In this document: positions 43,622 to 52,622 of the stretch, piece by piece
How positions within the stretch are numbered: position 1 is the stretch's first letter
How the letters are laid out: each line of letters starts with the position of its first letter
Source of the DNA: Candidatus Woesearchaeota archaeon
Lineage (GTDB): Archaea > Nanobdellota > Nanobdellia > Woesearchaeales > ARS49
Direction of reading: 5' to 3'
Assembly (NCBI GenBank): GCA_017609645.1
Contig: JAFCDQ010000002.1
Coordinates: forward strand, 159,823 to 223,822
Length of the DNA: 64,000 nt
Position numbers and translations under genes: made by a program
The notes under the pieces: generated by a model
The model's input: the letters and a program-made list of their open reading frames with translations, nothing else
Database searches by the model: none
Told to the model about the DNA's origin: nothing

Positions 43622-44470
43622 ATGAAAGAAAAAATAAAAGAATTATTAAATATCAAAGAGGAAGAAATAAAAAAATTTAAAATTTCTCATAAAGGATACG
43701 AAGGAGACTGCTATATTCTTTTTACTCAAAATAACTCATATTTCATAAAAAAATATTATTTAAAAGATGAGGTTAATTATGTAGAAGGATTAACTGCAAA
43801 AAAACTTTTTGATGCGGAGCTGAAGTCAATAAATTTACTCAGCACAATTAAAAATGAGGGAATGATAACACCTGAACTAGTAACATATGATTCAAAAAAC
43901 CTGATATTGGTACAGAAATATCTTAAAGGAGAAAAATTTTATAATCATTTAATCAAAAATTGCAATAAAATTTATTTCAATGCGAATTTAAAAAATATCT
44001 TTTTTTATTTCGGCCAATTCTTAGCGGAATATCATAATAAATTTTTTTATAAAGAATTTAATGGGGAACCTTTAACCAGACTTCATGGCGACTTATCGTC
44101 TCATAATATGACATTCATGAGAACCTCTCAAATATTCTTATTTGATCCTTCTGTAATTCAAGGCAGCATTTATATAGATCTGGCAAAGGCATTTCTTATT
44201 TTTTATCCTCTAAACTTTTTTTTAAATTTTATAATTAGAAAAAGCAAAATGAATTTACTCAAAAACTTTTTCTTTGAAGGATATATGAAAAATTCTAAAT
44301 TCAGATTAGATAAAAATATCTTAAAGAAATATATTATTTCAAAGCTAGATGATGAAAAAAGATATTCCACTCAAACTCATATTTATAAATTAAAGAAAAT
44401 TCTCATAAACTCTTATATAAATCATCTGATTAAAAAAATTGAAGAAAATAAAATTAATATTTTTGAATAA
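43622..44470 (+). CDS. APH-fold small-molecule or sugar kinase (kinase A)
   Basis: The 282-residue protein has a kinase-like N-lobe ('GDCYILFTQNNSYFIKKYY', with the Lys candidate for ATP binding). The C-lobe has the Brenner motif HGDLSSHN (catalytic Asp and metal Asn), followed by 'IFLFDPS', where the second metal Asp remains although the usual DFD/DFE reads FDP. 'YIDLAKAF' matches the C-lobe of aminoglycoside, choline and LPS kinases. It therefore looks active. It is 17 bp upstream of the RtcB-like gene. The substrate is likely a sugar or lipid-linked glycan hydroxyl, inferred from context. Confidence 0.75.
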   Translation: MKEKIKELLNIKEEEIKKFKISHKGYEGDCYILFTQNNSYFIKKYYLKDEVNYVEGLTAKKLFDAELKSINLLSTIKNEGMITPELVTYDSKNLILVQKYLKGEKFYNHLIKNCNKIYFNANLKNIFFYFGQFLAEYHNKFFYKEFNGEPLTRLHGDLSSHNMTFMRTSQIFLFDPSVIQGSIYIDLAKAFLIFYPLNFFLNFIIRKSKMNLLKNFFFEGYMKNSKFRLDKNILKKYIISKLDDEKRYSTQTHIYKLKKILINSYINHLIKKIEENKINIFE

Positions 44471-44487
44471 GGAACTGCTGGGAAAAT

Positions 44488-45840
44488 ATGGACAAGATCA
44501 AATATCTGAATAAAGAATTTGTCTCGGAAGAGACAATTAGGAATTTAAATAGACTTAAAAATAATGAAAATATAGAAAATATATACTGTTTGATTGAATC
44601 CCACATTAAAAAATTTTCAGAAACTCCCTCAAGCATATGTATAAAAACAAACAGTAAAAAAATATATCCAGATTATTCAAGTTCTCTCAACTGCGGTATG
44701 GGGTTGCTGCAGACAAATCTTAATATTTGTGATTTGAGAAATAAAATAGTGAAAATATTTCAAGAGATAAACAACAAAACAACATTGAGTATTATTAAAA
44801 GGTACCTGGGAAGAAAAGAAGTCAATAAAAAAGAATTAGAAGAGATATTCTATAAAGGTATTGAAGCTATGCCTTCAAGATACAACAAAATAAACAATGC
44901 ATTCGGCAATGAAGGGAATGTAGTGAAAGATAAAGAAGTTAAAAAAGATGAGATAATAAAAGCTATTCCTAACTTTTTATATAGAGGCGCATTAAGAGAA
45001 TTAGGAAAAAATGCCGGCGGCAATCACTTTATTGAAATGCAAATCATTGATGAGATATTTGACCATAAAATAAAAGCTAAAAAAGGAGATGTTTATTTCA
45101 TGATTCATCTTGGAACAGGATATTTAGGCGATAATTTTAATAATGTATACTTAAAGAGAAAAAATAATTCTCTAAAGACAACCTTTGCTATTGGTCCAAA
45201 ATTCTTCAACATACAAAAACTATTCTTTTTGATAAAAACATTTGGAATATATTATATAATAAGAAATTTTAAGAAATTATTCAAAAAGAGTAAATTAAAA
45301 GGGCTTGAAAACAACACAAAAAGAGCAAAATACTACATCAATGGAAGCCATGCAATTATGAATTTTGGATATGCCTGGAGATACGCAACTTATTCAAAAA
45401 TAATTGATGTATTGAAGAAAGTAAGTGAAAAAGAATTAAAATATAAATTATTGCTTGATAGATCACATAATTCAATTTTTCAAGAAAAAGAAAACTATTA
45501 TTATCTAAGAAACTGCTGCAAACTTAAAAAAACAGGAGATCTTTTCATTCTGCCAGGAAATTATTGCAATAATTCATATTTATGCCAAACGCTTCCAAAA
45601 TTAAAGAAAATAGGATTCAACATAGACCATGGATTAGGTATGCTTTTAAAGAAGGACAAAGAAAAAGATCTTACTTTTATGTATAAATGCAAAAGAACTA
45701 GAATCATTAGCGGAAAAATAAAATACAAAAAAATCAAACATGAAAAATCACAAAAAATAAATGAGGTCATCAAAAAACTAGAAAAAGAAGGATATTTCAA
45801 AATACTTCTTACATTGAAGCCAATCGCGAGTCTGAAATAA
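44488..45840 (+). CDS. Divergent RtcB-family ligase homologue in a glycan locus
   Basis: The 450-residue protein follows RtcB along its length: 'SLNCGMGLLQTNL' (Cys69), 'GGNHFIEMQIIDEIFD' (Asn179, His180, Glu183), 'VYFMIHLGTGYLG' (His207), 'HAIMNFGYAWRYA', 'LLDRSHNSIFQEK' (His327), 'LFILPGNYCNNSYL', 'DHGLGM' (His381, the position guanylylated in RtcB) and a final Lys450 after LKPIAS. Differences from RNA ligases: the metal Asp of DINCG is Ser66, the N-terminal DGH-x-GYGFPIG motif is missing, HRKGAT reads LRNCCK, and the Arg after CHGAG is Met. RtcB joins RNA 3'-phosphate to 5'-OH through a GMP intermediate. Here, between two kinase genes and glycosyltransferases, a phosphoglycan substrate is more likely than RNA. 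That is inference. Confidence 0.8.
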   Translation: MDKIKYLNKEFVSEETIRNLNRLKNNENIENIYCLIESHIKKFSETPSSICIKTNSKKIYPDYSSSLNCGMGLLQTNLNICDLRNKIVKIFQEINNKTTLSIIKRYLGRKEVNKKELEEIFYKGIEAMPSRYNKINNAFGNEGNVVKDKEVKKDEIIKAIPNFLYRGALRELGKNAGGNHFIEMQIIDEIFDHKIKAKKGDVYFMIHLGTGYLGDNFNNVYLKRKNNSLKTTFAIGPKFFNIQKLFFLIKTFGIYYIIRNFKKLFKKSKLKGLENNTKRAKYYINGSHAIMNFGYAWRYATYSKIIDVLKKVSEKELKYKLLLDRSHNSIFQEKENYYYLRNCCKLKKTGDLFILPGNYCNNSYLCQTLPKLKKIGFNIDHGLGMLLKKDKEKDLTFMYKCKRTRIISGKIKYKKIKHEKSQKINEVIKKLEKEGYFKILLTLKPIASLK

Positions 45841-45841
45841 A

Positions 45842-46762
45842 ATGAAGGAATGGAAAAATTTATTGGGGAACTCAGTTGACTCAAAAATAGTTTCGATAAG
45901 ATTATTTAAAAAATGCCCCTGCTCTTGCATATATCTCGCTAAAGATGAAAAAAATAGAGAATATATTATAAAGAAATACAAAACAAGAGATTCAGACATT
46001 AAGCAAGAATTTGAGAATCAAAAAAAAGCATATGAAATATTCCAAAATTATTCAAATAATGTTGCAGTCCCTACACCAATAACTTTCTCAAAGAAACACA
46101 ACATTCTCGCTATGGAATATATCAAAGGGATAACATTAACAGAATATTTGAGAAATAATAACCTTTATTTGAAAGGAAGAAAATTAAAGAAAATATATTA
46201 TTTAATTGGCGGGGCATTACAGCATTTGCATAAAAATGCTGTCTGGAAAACAAAAGAGTTTATTGATGGAAAAATGCATCTTACAATAAATAGAGTAAAG
46301 CTTCAGCCAATTTATAAGGAATATCTTAAGTTAATTAAAAAAAATAACGAAAAATCTCAATTCCAAAGAATACATGGTAATTTCAAAACAGAAAATATAT
46401 TGATTAGTAACTCGAAGATATATTTTATAGACTTTGCTTATGATTATAAAGGTTCAATATATTATGATCTGGCCAAATTAATTGAATCCTCTTTCACAGC
46501 AGGGTTTAGAAATATTTATTTTCCAGCATATAATTTCCTAAATTTAAATAATTTTAAAAGGGCTCTGATTAAAGGATATTTCAAAGAAGAAAGAGTTAAT
46601 GCAAAAATATTTAATTATTATCAGGTGCTGTTTAAGATTTATGATTTAAGCTGCTGCAAATCAAGAAAAATATCCTTCATTTTTCTCAAAAATATATATA
46701 ATTTTAGAATAAAAAAATTGATAAGAAAGAGTTATACTTTAGCAAAAATGGAGATAGAATGA
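45842..46762 (+). CDS. APH-fold kinase-like protein with altered catalytic Asp (kinase B)
   Basis: The 306-residue protein has a kinase-like N-lobe ('REYIIKKYKTRDSDI', 'LAMEYIKGITLTEYL') and C-lobe ('RIHGNFKTENILI', 'IYFIDFAYDYKGSIYYDLAKL'). The metal Asn and the DF motif are kept, but the catalytic Asp of HGD is Asn (HGN). It may be a pseudokinase, a binding partner of kinase A, or an enzyme using another residue. It starts one base after the stop of the RtcB-like gene and overlaps the next gene by 4 nt, so all are co-translated. The shared 'GSIYYDLAK/GSIYIDLAK' suggests a common origin with kinase A. Confidence 0.7.
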   Translation: MKEWKNLLGNSVDSKIVSIRLFKKCPCSCIYLAKDEKNREYIIKKYKTRDSDIKQEFENQKKAYEIFQNYSNNVAVPTPITFSKKHNILAMEYIKGITLTEYLRNNNLYLKGRKLKKIYYLIGGALQHLHKNAVWKTKEFIDGKMHLTINRVKLQPIYKEYLKLIKKNNEKSQFQRIHGNFKTENILISNSKIYFIDFAYDYKGSIYYDLAKLIESSFTAGFRNIYFPAYNFLNLNNFKRALIKGYFKEERVNAKIFNYYQVLFKIYDLSCCKSRKISFIFLKNIYNFRIKKLIRKSYTLAKMEIE

Positions 46763-48510
46763 AAAAAATTAAATATAAATATCCTTACATTAATGGAATA
46801 AGAATCTCTGGTAAATTAAATGATTTGCCTATAGAATTGCATAATTATCTAACTATTGCTAACTTCAACTATTTTTATCTTCTCGACTATTTCGTAAAAA
46901 GAACAAACAAACAATTCAAAAAAAAATGCGGATTAGATTTGATAATCTTCTTTCTTGATTATCTTGACACTCATATCGATGACGACATTGAATTAGTTGC
47001 AGAAGGCAATTTTGCAGAAGAATTCAAAAATTGTGTAAAATTAGTCTGTGAAACAAAAAAACATAATCTAACACTCAAAAAAATCAAACCAGACTGCGGT
47101 TTTTTTGCAAAAATAAAAACAAACCTATTTCACAACCCATTTATGCTAAGAAACTTAATCAAATTAAGACTCACAATAAGATACTTTCTTGGCTTAATAA
47201 GAAGAATTATGGGAAAAACCAACAAAAATGATGTGGAAGTGATTTTCTTATCAAATATGAGGTTCTCAAGGAAAAATGAACATAACAATGCGCTATTTGG
47301 ATCTTTAATAAAAAAACTAGATGAAACGAAAATAAAAAATAAAGTCATAAGATATGATCCTCCCAGATATTACTTTGAGTTGAAGCGGTTTATAAAAGAA
47401 TTCCTGCTGCAAAAAGAGAGCTATCTAGGAGATTATTATAGAGTTTCTCATTTTTTTAAAATAAAAAAGAATATGAAACTTTTCAAAAGAAAATGGAATC
47501 AAATAAAAAACTATGCTGATTTAAAAAATATCTTCAACTATAAAGGATACAATTATTACAGCATAATAAAGCCAAGATTAGAACTTATATTCAACTCCAT
47601 AAGCTATTTTGCAATCGACAATAAACTCATAACAAATGAAATAATAAAAAAAGAAAAATTCAAAGCAATAATTATAGATAGTGAAAGCAGCCTCTATGGG
47701 AAAGGATTCATGCTTAACCTAAAGGATAAAGAATCAAAAGTTATGGCATTATCACATGAACTGATTTATCCAGGATGTGATCATATTTGCAGAAAAAATG
47801 ATTTAATTAAAAACAAAAAAAATATTTATTGGAGACCCTTGCCTGATATAAAATGTGTATGGGGAGAATTTGCAAAAAATATCTTATTAGAAGACTGTAA
47901 TTATAAAGATGAATTAATCAAAATAACAGGAAATCCCAAATTTGATTATTTGTTCAATAAAAAATATGACAAAAAAGAAATTTTAGAGAAGTACAAGCTA
48001 AAAGAAAATAAAAAGAAAATATTAATTGCCTCAAACAGAAGCTGGCAACTTGCGCCTTTTATTTCTGAACTTTTATCAAAAACAAATGAATATGAAGTAA
48101 TACTAAAACTACACCCAAAAGAAGACCTTAATTCAATTAAAAAATACTTTGAAAGAATTCCTGTTAAAATAATAGAAGGAATCGCAGACATAAATGAACT
48201 GCTAAATGTATCTGACATTGCAGTAACAGAAGCATCAACAGTAGGTTTTGAAGCAATGCTGCTTGGAAAAATTGTATTTATCTTAACAAGAGATAAAGCG
48301 GAACCAAGAGGAATGCCTTATATGCAGTATAAAGCAGCAATTAAAATAAACTCCGCAAAAAATCTTTTAAATGAATTAAACACGTTAAAAAACAAGGAAC
48401 ACGAGAAAAAACTAATTGAAAATATGAATTATTTTACAAATCACATAAATTATGGAAATGATGGAAAAGCATCAGAAAGAGTGGTGGCGGAAATAAAGAA
48501 ATTCCTCTAA
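46759..48510 (+). CDS. Large GT-B-like transferase, CDP-glycerol/capsule transferase type
   Basis: The 583-residue protein has an N-terminal region of about 280 residues that I do not recognise, then a GT-B-like half with 'VWGEFAKNILL', 'ITGNPKFDYLF', 'VILKLHPKEDLNSIKKYF' and 'SDIAVTEASTVGFEAMLLGK'. The HPKE and STVGFEA motifs are typical of CDP-glycerol glycerophosphotransferase-like and capsule-synthesis enzymes. The related 59672-61249 product has the same C-terminal plan. With the kinase / RtcB-like genes just upstream, transfer of a phosphate-linked unit is attractive but unproven. Confidence 0.65.
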   Translation: MKKIKYKYPYINGIRISGKLNDLPIELHNYLTIANFNYFYLLDYFVKRTNKQFKKKCGLDLIIFFLDYLDTHIDDDIELVAEGNFAEEFKNCVKLVCETKKHNLTLKKIKPDCGFFAKIKTNLFHNPFMLRNLIKLRLTIRYFLGLIRRIMGKTNKNDVEVIFLSNMRFSRKNEHNNALFGSLIKKLDETKIKNKVIRYDPPRYYFELKRFIKEFLLQKESYLGDYYRVSHFFKIKKNMKLFKRKWNQIKNYADLKNIFNYKGYNYYSIIKPRLELIFNSISYFAIDNKLITNEIIKKEKFKAIIIDSESSLYGKGFMLNLKDKESKVMALSHELIYPGCDHICRKNDLIKNKKNIYWRPLPDIKCVWGEFAKNILLEDCNYKDELIKITGNPKFDYLFNKKYDKKEILEKYKLKENKKKILIASNRSWQLAPFISELLSKTNEYEVILKLHPKEDLNSIKKYFERIPVKIIEGIADINELLNVSDIAVTEASTVGFEAMLLGKIVFILTRDKAEPRGMPYMQYKAAIKINSAKNLLNELNTLKNKEHEKKLIENMNYFTNHINYGNDGKASERVVAEIKKFL

Positions 48511-48581
48511 AAACAAACTATTTCTAAGATTCATAATGTTTAAAAAGGATATTTTTAAGATAAGAATAATAGTAAAAAAAT

Positions 48582-49844
48582 ATGAGAAAAAAAATAAATG
48601 ATGTCATAAACTTATTAAGCAGAAAAATAGGAATTAATCTTTATGATTGGACAAAGGGAGGTCTTTTTGTGGGTCTGCCTTTAATTTTAAATTCTTTATT
48701 TGCTGTCTTAATATCTATAATTTTTACAAGGATTATTTCACAAAGCATTTTTGGAGAATACCAATTTTTCCTTGTTATACTCAGCATGTTTTTTTTATTT
48801 TCTTTGCCGGAAATGGACACTGCTTTAATTCGATCTGTAGCAAAAAAACATGACAAATCATTTGACAAAGCAATTAAAATTCGATTTCTATGGTCTCTAA
48901 TAGGTTCAGCAATCCTGTTTGGCGTTTGTCTTTATTTAAAGTCCATAAATCAAGTAGCATGGAAATATTATTTTTACTCTGCATTATTCTTTCCTTTTTT
49001 CTATTCGTTCAGATCAGCTTTTTCTTTTCTTATAGGGAAACAAAAATTTTCTCTTTATTCAAAATATTTTAGTTCACATATAATTCTGGTAAATCTCTTG
49101 TTTATAACTATCATTTGCTTATTTAAAAATCTAAACATCATAATTTTAGCTTATTTAGCAGTAAACTCTTTGAGTTTTTTTATTTTTTATAAAATAATCA
49201 GAAAGAAATTCTTAAAAAAGATAAAAAAAACAAAAGAAGATAAAGGCCTTTTTAAATTTGGTTTCCATCTTACTTCAATCTCAATAATACCTATGCTGTT
49301 TGCTCGCGCAGATAAAATCATATTAACTTCTTTTTTAGGTTTTGAAGCATTAGCTATTTATGTTATTGCATCATCATTTCCTAGCCAAATAAGATTAATC
49401 ACAAAACCTTTTGTCAAGATGCTTCTTCCTAAATTATCCGCAAGCAAAGATGCTGAAAAAACATTTAAATTCATAAGAAGTAAATTAATTTATATCATAC
49501 TTGTTCCAGCTTTTATAATTTCCACAGGAGCTTTGCTAATTCCTTATGTTATAAAAATTCTCTTTCCAAGCAGCTATCTCATATCAATTCCTTACGCACA
49601 ACTATTGTTCTTTGCTTATTTATTAACATTTAGTACACATATGTTTAATCAATTTCTAATTTCCCAAAAGAAGACAAAAAGTTTATTCAAAATCAGCTTA
49701 ATAACTAATATAGCAAATATATTATTTTTGTTTCTTTTGATTCCTTTTTTAAATCTTTTAGGAGTGGTCCTATCCAAAATTTTTACAAATTATTTGATTT
49801 TTGGACTCAACTTTTATTATTCTTGGAAGGAATCAAAAATTTAA
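48582..49844 (+). CDS. Wzx-type oligosaccharide flippase (MOP superfamily)
   Basis: The 420-residue protein has about 12 membrane helices in the MATE/MOP arrangement. It opens with 'LFVGLPLILNSLFAVLISIIFTRIIS', with 'SIFGEYQFFLVILSMFFLFSLPEMDTALI' after it, a signature of polysaccharide flippases. It moves a lipid-linked oligosaccharide across the membrane for polymerisation or transfer by AglB. It follows the RtcB/kinase group in the same direction. A TTTAAAAAGG near 48539 may give it a separate promoter. Length is slightly below the usual 450-500. Confidence 0.88.
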   Translation: MRKKINDVINLLSRKIGINLYDWTKGGLFVGLPLILNSLFAVLISIIFTRIISQSIFGEYQFFLVILSMFFLFSLPEMDTALIRSVAKKHDKSFDKAIKIRFLWSLIGSAILFGVCLYLKSINQVAWKYYFYSALFFPFFYSFRSAFSFLIGKQKFSLYSKYFSSHIILVNLLFITIICLFKNLNIIILAYLAVNSLSFFIFYKIIRKKFLKKIKKTKEDKGLFKFGFHLTSISIIPMLFARADKIILTSFLGFEALAIYVIASSFPSQIRLITKPFVKMLLPKLSASKDAEKTFKFIRSKLIYIILVPAFIISTGALLIPYVIKILFPSSYLISIPYAQLLFFAYLLTFSTHMFNQFLISQKKTKSLFKISLITNIANILFLFLLIPFLNLLGVVLSKIFTNYLIFGLNFYYSWKESKI

Positions 49845-49982
49845 TTTAAATGTCATTTAGTCCTTTTAAAGAAGTAAAAATTTACTTAATATCTTACTTA
49901 ATATATCTAAAAATGCAAAAACTTAATAAATGGATAACTAAATCAGAAATTTAAAAAAGGGCGTTAAATTTCATAACATAAC

Positions 49983-50576
49983 ATGATCGCTATTGTTAAT
50001 CATGGAACAGGAAATCTTAAGAGTGTTAAGAATATGCTAGATTATTTAGGTGTAGATTCAATCATCACATCAAATCCTGAAGACTTATTAAAAGCAGACA
50101 AAGTCATACTGCCAGGCGTTGGAGCATTTGGTCAGGTAATGAACAGTTTAAGAGAAAAAAAGCTCGATTTTGCAATCAAAAAAGTAATAGAAAACAAGAA
50201 ACCATTTCTAGGCATATGCGTTGGATTTCAAGTTTTGTTTGAAGAAAGCGAAGAAAGCCCTGGAATAAAAGGACTGGGAATATTCAAAGGAAAAGTCAAA
50301 AAATTCAAACAAGGAAAAGTCCCTCCCACAGGATGGAACAAAATTTTAGCAAAAAAAGAAAACAGTTATGGAGAAGGATATGTTTATTATGTTAATGCAT
50401 ACTACCCCTGCCCAGAAAATAAAAAAAACATTTTATTTGAATCAGCCCATCACATTCCTTTTTGCGGAGGATTTGAAAAAGATAATGTTCTGGGCGTGCA
50501 GTTTCATCCAGAATTAAGTGGGAACTGGGGAATAAATTTTTATAAAAAATGGTTAAAAGGTGAGAAAAATGGTTGA
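49983..50576 (+). CDS. hisH: HisH-type glutamine amidotransferase subunit for sugar amidination
   Basis: The 197-residue class I glutaminase has 'VNHGTGNLKSVKNMLDYLG', the oxyanion region 'ILPGVGAFGQVM', the catalytic Cys in 'LGICVGFQVLF', and His/Glu in 'GVQFHPELS'. It makes ammonia for its partner. With no other his genes nearby and the WbpG/HisF-like genes directly after it, it probably belongs to the WbpG-HisH2-HisF2 system that turns an N-acetyl group on a sugar into an acetamidino group, not to histidine synthesis. A TATA-like AAATTTAAAAAAG lies about 30 nt upstream. Confidence 0.87.
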   Translation: MIAIVNHGTGNLKSVKNMLDYLGVDSIITSNPEDLLKADKVILPGVGAFGQVMNSLREKKLDFAIKKVIENKKPFLGICVGFQVLFEESEESPGIKGLGIFKGKVKKFKQGKVPPTGWNKILAKKENSYGEGYVYYVNAYYPCPENKKNILFESAHHIPFCGGFEKDNVLGVQFHPELSGNWGINFYKKWLKGEKNG

Positions 50577-51783
50577 TTTTGAATTACCTAAAATTGAATT
50601 TAAATTTGATAAAGAAGTTGAAATAAAAAAAAAAGATGTTATACAAAAATACAATCTTCCAATAGATATTAAATTTTGTAAAAAATGCGTAATATCTAAT
50701 CAAAGACCTAGAATAATATTTGATAAAGAAGGTGTGTGCAGCGCATGTAGATTTAATGAAAAGAAAAATAAAGATATAGACTGGGAAAAAAGAGAACAAG
50801 AACTAAGAGCGCTGTGTGACAAACATCGAAGCAAAGACGGAAGGTGGGATGTAATAGTGCCTTGTAGCGGAGGAAAAGACAGTGCATTTGTGGCACACAT
50901 GTTAAAACACAAATATGGCATGCATCCTTTAACAGTAACATGGGCACCTCATAAATACAGCGACATTGGATGGAAAAACTTCCAAAGATTCATACATGCA
51001 GGATTTGATAACATACTAGGCACTCCAAATGGTATCGTTCATAGAAAATTAACAAGACTTGCATTTGAAATACTAGGCGATCCATTTCAGCCATTTATAT
51101 ATGGTCAAAAAGCATTTCCAATAAGAATGGCAACAAAACTAAGAATACCTCTGATCATGTACGGAGAGAATGGAGAAGTGGAGTATGGAGGAGATGATAA
51201 AAATGCTGATGTTCCAAGCCACAATGTAACTGAAGACATGACCAAACATTACTTCAGTGGAATAGATGTTGACTACTGGAAGCAATATGGATTCACCGCA
51301 GAAGACCTTCACTTTTATAAAATACCCTCTGTAGAAGAAATGCAAAAAATTGGAATCCAATGCCACTTCTTTGGATATTACTACAAATGGGTTCCGCAAG
51401 AAAACTACTATTGTGCATGTAAACATACAAACTTTGAAGCAAATCCTGAAGGGAGATCTGAAGGGACCTATTCCAAATACGCAAGTCTGGACGATGAAAT
51501 AGACGGCTTCCATTATTTTTTATCCTATATTAAATTTGGCATTGGCAGAACAACAGCAGATGCAGCACATGAAATAAGAGATGAACATATAACAAGAGAA
51601 GAAGGTGTAAGTTTAGTGAGAAAATTTGATGGAGAATTTCCTAGAAAACATTTCAAAACCTTTCTCAAATACACAGGCTTGACTGAAGAAAGAGTCACAG
51701 AGGTAATTGACAGCTGGAGATCACCTCATTTATGGGAAAAAGATGCTAACGGAAAGTGGAAACTAAAACATCAAATAGAGTAA
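50569..51783 (+). CDS. N-acetyl sugar amidotransferase (WbpG/PseA family)
   Basis: The roughly 404-residue enzyme has an N-terminal Cys motif ('FCKKCVISNQRP', 'VCSACRF') likely to bind zinc, and the ATP-pyrophosphatase loop 'IVPCSGGKDSAFVAHML'. 'GDPFQPFIYGQKAFP' is characteristic of the family. It activates an N-acetyl sugar for attack by ammonia from HisH/HisF, giving an acetamidino sugar. The ORF track starts at GTG 50560; ATG 50569 is preferred because AGGTGAG lies just before it. It overlaps hisH by 8 nt. With legionaminic acid genes downstream, an acetamidino nonulosonate is the likely product. Confidence 0.88.
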   Translation: MVDFELPKIEFKFDKEVEIKKKDVIQKYNLPIDIKFCKKCVISNQRPRIIFDKEGVCSACRFNEKKNKDIDWEKREQELRALCDKHRSKDGRWDVIVPCSGGKDSAFVAHMLKHKYGMHPLTVTWAPHKYSDIGWKNFQRFIHAGFDNILGTPNGIVHRKLTRLAFEILGDPFQPFIYGQKAFPIRMATKLRIPLIMYGENGEVEYGGDDKNADVPSHNVTEDMTKHYFSGIDVDYWKQYGFTAEDLHFYKIPSVEEMQKIGIQCHFFGYYYKWVPQENYYCACKHTNFEANPEGRSEGTYSKYASLDDEIDGFHYFLSYIKFGIGRTTADAAHEIRDEHITREEGVSLVRKFDGEFPRKHFKTFLKYTGLTEERVTEVIDSWRSPHLWEKDANGKWKLKHQIE

Positions 51784-51796
51784 ATAGGAGTTGAAA

Positions 51797-52555
51797 TTGC
51801 TTTGTGAGAGAATTATTGCAAGATTAGATGTAAAAGGATCTAAGTTAATAAAAGGAATTCATTTAGAAGGTCTAAGAATCATCGGAGACCCTCATATCTA
51901 TGCTAAAAAATACGAAGAATCTGGCGCAGATGAAATAATCTTTATTGATACAGTTGCAAGCCTATATGGTAGAGAAAATTTAGTTAAAATAGTAGAAAAA
52001 ACTTCTAAAAAGATATTTATCCCTCTTACTGCAGGAGGAGGAGTTAGAACAATAGAAGACATTCAAGCACTCCTAAATGCAGGGGCAGACAAAGTAGCAA
52101 TAAACACCGCAGCAGTTAATGATCCTTCATTAATAACGCGTGCTGTAAAAAAATTTGGCAGCCAATGTATAGTCGTATCAGTAGATGCAAAAAGAAAAGA
52201 GGGCAAATGGGAAGTTTATACAGAGAATGGGAGAGAACCTTCTGGTAAAACTGTCTTTGAATGGATTAAACAAGTAATTGAACTGGGAGCGGGAGAGATA
52301 TTTTTAACATCCATAGATAATGAAGGTACAAAACAAGGATTTGACCTAGAATTAATAAAAAAAACAGCAGCATTCTGCACAGTCCCTCTAATAATTGCAG
52401 GAGGTGCAGGAAATATTGACCATATCAAAGAAATATTTGCTGTCAATATTGCAGGAGTTGCATTAGCATCTATCCTACACTATAATACTCTTTCTATAAA
52501 CGAAATAAAAGAAAATCTAAAGGATTTTGCCAACATAAGGCCAAAAAGAATTTAA
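51797..52555 (+). CDS. hisF: HisF-type cyclase/ammonia-channel subunit for sugar amidination
   Basis: The roughly 252-residue TIM barrel has '[16 protein letters not shown]', '[15 protein letters not shown]', '[17 protein letters not shown]' and '[14 protein letters not shown]', the HisF phosphate loops. The track starts at TTG 51791. The TTG at 51797 fits better because it gives [12 protein letters not shown], like the HisF start, and puts AGGAG six bases upstream. 'CLDVKDG' is altered to 'RLDVKGS', which suits a HisF2 that guides ammonia rather than the histidine enzyme. Third gene of the amidination set. Confidence 0.87.
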   Translation: MLCERIIARLDVKGSKLIKGIHLEGLRIIGDPHIYAKKYEESGADEIIFIDTVASLYGRENLVKIVEKTSKKIFIPLTAGGGVRTIEDIQALLNAGADKVAINTAAVNDPSLITRAVKKFGSQCIVVSVDAKRKEGKWEVYTENGREPSGKTVFEWIKQVIELGAGEIFLTSIDNEGTKQGFDLELIKKTAAFCTVPLIIAGGAGNIDHIKEIFAVNIAGVALASILHYNTLSINEIKENLKDFANIRPKRI

Positions 52556-52622
52556 ATTCACAAGGTATTTAAACAAATTTACTCGATAAAAACTTAAAAA
52601 TATAGCTAGAGGCGGTTTATTT

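Noticed and set aside
49983-52555. Histidine biosynthesis by HisH and HisF
   Set aside because: No other his genes are present, a WbpG-type amidotransferase lies between the two, and the HisF entry motif is altered. A sugar amidination role fits better.
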